This document shows, in pieces, positions 61,887 through 64,000 of a stretch of 64,000 nucleotides of DNA. The DNA is from Myxococcales bacterium. GTDB taxonomy: Bacteria > Myxococcota_A > UBA9160 > UBA4427. Numbering within the stretch: the first letter of the stretch is position 1; each line of letters starts with the position of its first letter. The DNA is taken from assembly GCA_022563535.1 (NCBI GenBank), contig JADFNE010000003.1:62001-126000 (forward strand), given 5' to 3'. The position numbers and the translations under genes are program-made. Below the pieces are notes generated by a model. That model was not told where the DNA came from, searched no databases, and saw nothing but the letters and a program-made list of their open reading frames with translations.

Positions 61887-62537
61887 CTAGAGCCCGACTG
61901 GACGGCGCCACAGCGTCGCCAACCAGGGTTGCTGCTCTCTCGGCAAACCCGCTGGGCGATAGTAGTGCCGGACTTCTTCGAAGCCGGCGGCCAGTGTGTA
62001 GCGCCGCCACTGTTCGAGGTCGTGGTACACGTTGTAGCGCCCCCCGAACCAACCCTCCCGATTGTCGCCTCTCGGATTTGACGCGAACAGCACGCCGCCC
62101 GGGCGCAGGCAATCCCTCAGCTCTTCGAGCACTCGGGGCAGTTCGCTCGACGGCACGTGAAACAACGAAGCGTTGGCGAACACCCCATCAAAATGCTGAG
62201 CCGGAAGATCGAGGGCCAGGAAGTTCTGGTGGTAGACCTCGACCCCCGCGCGGCTTCGGGCCATGTCTGCAAATGCGAGGGCGCCGTCTAGCCCGACCGG
62301 GTCGTGACCCCGCTCGAGAAACGAGCACAAGTCGCGTCCGGGACCACAACCAAAATCCAGTATGCGATGGGGCCCCGGGCCGTCGATTTCGTCGAGCAGG
62401 GCGTCGATGTTCTGGGAAACATCGTGCAGCCGGGTCCCCTGCCAAAAACTCTCGGCGCTCGCTTCGTAGTGGTCAAGGGTCGCGCGGGTGAATTCTTCGA
62501 GGGCGTTTGCGTTTGGGTTTGGGTTCGGCACTGCCAA
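61887..62537 (-). CDS. class I SAM-dependent methyltransferase
   Basis: A 216-residue methyltransferase with SAM motif I HRILDFGCGPGRDLCSF, motif II in VGLDGALAFADMAR, and FDGVFANASLFHVPSSEL. The C-terminal GGRYNVYHDLEQWRRYTLAAGFEEVRHYYRPAG is typical of small UbiE/Trm9-like methyltransferases. The N-terminus (LEEFTRATLDHYEASAESFWQGT) is a lid that precedes the fold. Substrate unknown. Confidence 0.9.
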   Translation of the reverse strand: MAVPNPNPNANALEEFTRATLDHYEASAESFWQGTRLHDVSQNIDALLDEIDGPGPHRILDFGCGPGRDLCSFLERGHDPVGLDGALAFADMARSRAGVEVYHQNFLALDLPAQHFDGVFANASLFHVPSSELPRVLEELRDCLRPGGVLFASNPRGDNREGWFGGRYNVYHDLEQWRRYTLAAGFEEVRHYYRPAGLPREQQPWLATLWRRPVGL

Positions 62538-62564
62538 ATCATACCCGAGTACCCGATGGTTGAA

Positions 62565-63335
62565 CTAGAAGCCTTCGGTCTTGTGGATCTGCCGCCACAT
62601 CAATTTGGGAAACCAGCGGCGCATGCGCCAGCCCAACTTGGTTCCCGGTCCCGGAAACACCCAGAGTTCGTCGCGCTCGAGGGCAGATTCGATGGCGTCG
62701 AGAACGACCTGCGGTTCGATCGTCAACACTTCGTCGAAGATCTTGGGCCATACCGTCTCCTGGGCTTGTTCGAGCAGCGGTGTGCTCACCGGAGGGGGGC
62801 AGACACAAGCGAAGCGAACCCCTTTGTTGCGGTTTTCGTGATAGAGGACCTCGCTGAATGCCACGACCGCAAACTTTGACGCGTTGTAGGCCCCCAGGTA
62901 AAGGACCGGCAACCAACCCGCCATGGATGCAAAGTTGATGAAGTCGCCACTTCCCCGCTCGAGCATCTTCGGCAGGGTGATCTTGGTGACGTTGACCACG
63001 CCGCCGTAGTTGACCTGCATGATTTTTTGAATCGTCGCGGTGTCCTGATCGAGCAGTCGCCCGGTCGGAAAAATGGCTGCGGCATTGTAGACGCGATCGA
63101 TCGGACCCAGTTCTTGTTCGACGGATTTGACCGCCTGTTCGATCTCGGCGGGGACGGTGACATCGGCTGCAATGGTTTGAATGTTGTCAAAGCCCATGGC
63201 CGTGTCTGCAAGTCCAGACGTATTCACGTCGAGGGCTGCAACCGAAACCCCGTGCGCGGCCAGGTTGCGGGCAGCCAACTGCCCCATGCCGCTTCCCCCA
63301 CCCGTGATGAACGCGACCTTGCCCGAAAACGCCAT
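62565..63335 (-). CDS. short-chain dehydrogenase/reductase (SDR)
   Basis: A 256-residue SDR with GGGSGMG cofactor motif, ALDVNTSGLAD (Asp favours NAD(H)), a variant NAAAIFPTG in place of NNAG, a catalytic Ser in NFASMAGWL and YNASKFAVVAFSEVLYHE. The extended C-terminal tail with WVFPGPGTKLGWRMRRW is basic and may touch a membrane. It resembles SDRs in steroid or lipid metabolism, as does the SDR at 36267. Substrate unknown. Confidence 0.9.
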   Translation of the reverse strand: MAFSGKVAFITGGGSGMGQLAARNLAAHGVSVAALDVNTSGLADTAMGFDNIQTIAADVTVPAEIEQAVKSVEQELGPIDRVYNAAAIFPTGRLLDQDTATIQKIMQVNYGGVVNVTKITLPKMLERGSGDFINFASMAGWLPVLYLGAYNASKFAVVAFSEVLYHENRNKGVRFACVCPPPVSTPLLEQAQETVWPKIFDEVLTIEPQVVLDAIESALERDELWVFPGPGTKLGWRMRRWFPKLMWRQIHKTEGF

Positions 63336-63395
63336 AGTGATCTCCTTGTCCGCGGGGCGGAATAAGAACTTGCGAAGCTTCGCTCAGGTCCGCGA

Positions 63396-63905
63396 TCAGC
63401 GTCCTTGAGCGCTTGTCTTCCACTCGAACCGGCGACGGAAGTGAAACAAGTAGATCCCGATTCCAGCCGCAGCCACCAGGTTCGCCACCGCGATTCTGGC
63501 GACGCCCAGGGTTTCGATGACGCCCGGAAAACCAACTCCCGCGACGGCAAAGGATGCGATTTCGATGGCCAGTACACCTGTTGCGATCATTGGCTTCGGG
63601 TCGGTAGCAAAGTCGGCGAGATGGGCGAGGATCGACGCCGCCAGGCCGATGACGGCGAATACCGCGAAGTGCACCAGGCTGTAGGCGGCAATGGTAAGGA
63701 CACTGATTTCGGCAGTCTCCGAAATTGCTTCTCCGGTGAAGAGCACGCTTCCGAGTAGCATCGGAGTAAAGAAAGGTCGCCCTTCGAAGGCGTCGATGGT
63801 AAAGAAGAAGAGACCGAGGCTCGCGCCGCCAATCGCCGAACACGCGGCAATATCAAAAACGAGATTTCCGTGACGCAGCGATTTGTAGAATGCGGTGGTG
63901 TCCAT
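63396..63905 (-). CDS. four-helix membrane protein of unknown function
   Basis: A 169-residue protein with hydrophobic helices near residues 15-38, 65-95, 105-125 and 130-152. Polar turns between them carry Asp/Glu and Pro-Gly. The last helix is followed by a basic tail (HFRRRFEWKTSAQGR), which places the C-terminus in the cytosol. I do not recognise the family. It precedes the SDR gene on the same strand by 60 bases. The last 95 bases of the window after its start hold nothing I can support. Confidence 0.7.
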   Translation of the reverse strand: MDTTAFYKSLRHGNLVFDIAACSAIGGASLGLFFFTIDAFEGRPFFTPMLLGSVLFTGEAISETAEISVLTIAAYSLVHFAVFAVIGLAASILAHLADFATDPKPMIATGVLAIEIASFAVAGVGFPGVIETLGVARIAVANLVAAAGIGIYLFHFRRRFEWKTSAQGR

Positions 63906-64000
63906 TGCGTGATTCTCCTTTGAAGAATCCGGTCGGGACGACCAAGCCGGAGGTCCCGGCGCAGAACGGCCAAACGGGCCAGCCCATGTTCGCTCGCTGC

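Overview
The window is a 64 kb stretch of high-GC, densely packed bacterial chromosome with no rRNA, tRNA, CRISPR array or intact insertion sequence that I could find. Gene content (periplasm-facing redox proteins, a DUF481 outer-membrane protein, a secretin-like protein, F420-type LLM oxidoreductases, many SDRs, a P450, CsoR metal control) points to an aerobic, Gram-negative environmental bacterium. A deltaproteobacterial-type lineage such as Myxococcota is my best guess, with low confidence because no marker gene is present.

Layout. 0-3 kb (minus strand): P450 (partial), MFS exporter, VOC protein, thioredoxin/TPR protein. 3.9-7 kb (minus): an Fe-S maturation set, A-type carrier -> YgfZ fused to TPRs -> Nfu scaffold, with a four-base overlap between the last two. 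7.3-14.9 kb: BtuF-like binding protein, ferredoxin-reductase-like flavoprotein, a minus-strand run (2Fe-2S reductase, DUF4202, MsrB, MBL hydrolase) and an N-acyl-D-amino-acid deacylase-like amidohydrolase. 15.2-18.8 kb: a scar region with a dead IS3-family transposase tail, two 79-bp direct repeats that sit at the broken ends of two gene fragments, and between them an intact membrane-anchored alkaline-phosphatase-superfamily protein. 18.8-27.3 kb: DUF368 flippase-like protein, SRAP protein, a chain of coupled genes (degenerate sigma-54 AAA+ protein, small membrane protein, sodium/solute symporter), M3 oligopeptidase, an alkyltransferase-like protein with an extra domain, and a membrane-anchored DsbA-like protein whose first active-site cysteine is encoded by an in-frame UGA. 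27.4-46.4 kb: pseudopilin-like, fatty-acid hydroxylase, DUF885, PuuD-like, YkgJ, DUF481, CaCA antiporter, secretin-like, HupE-like, YyaL-type protein, a large transporter-HEAT-cNMP protein, and a ScsB/DsbD-type reductase. 46.4-64 kb: GcvR-like, LLM oxidoreductase, a multi-TM protein divergent from a di-heme beta-propeller protein, a CsoR-controlled metal efflux permease, hydrolases, HAD, Tag glycosylase, a 3-hydroxyacyl-CoA dehydrogenase plus thiolase pair, methyltransferase and SDR.

The best candidate for something new is the UGA-containing DsbA-like gene at 26507-27250. Conserved sequence continues in frame through TGA, the codon sits in the first position of a would-be CPFC motif, and a hairpin with a GGU loop follows at the spacing used by bacterial SECIS elements. 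The window also encodes a ScsB/DsbD-type electron donor (43801-46107) that could in principle serve periplasmic thiol-disulfide proteins of this kind. Other points worth following are the repeat-bounded scar region, the ATP-binding-site-degenerate sigma-54 activator homologue coupled to a symporter, and the YgfZ-TPR fusion in the Fe-S cluster operon.
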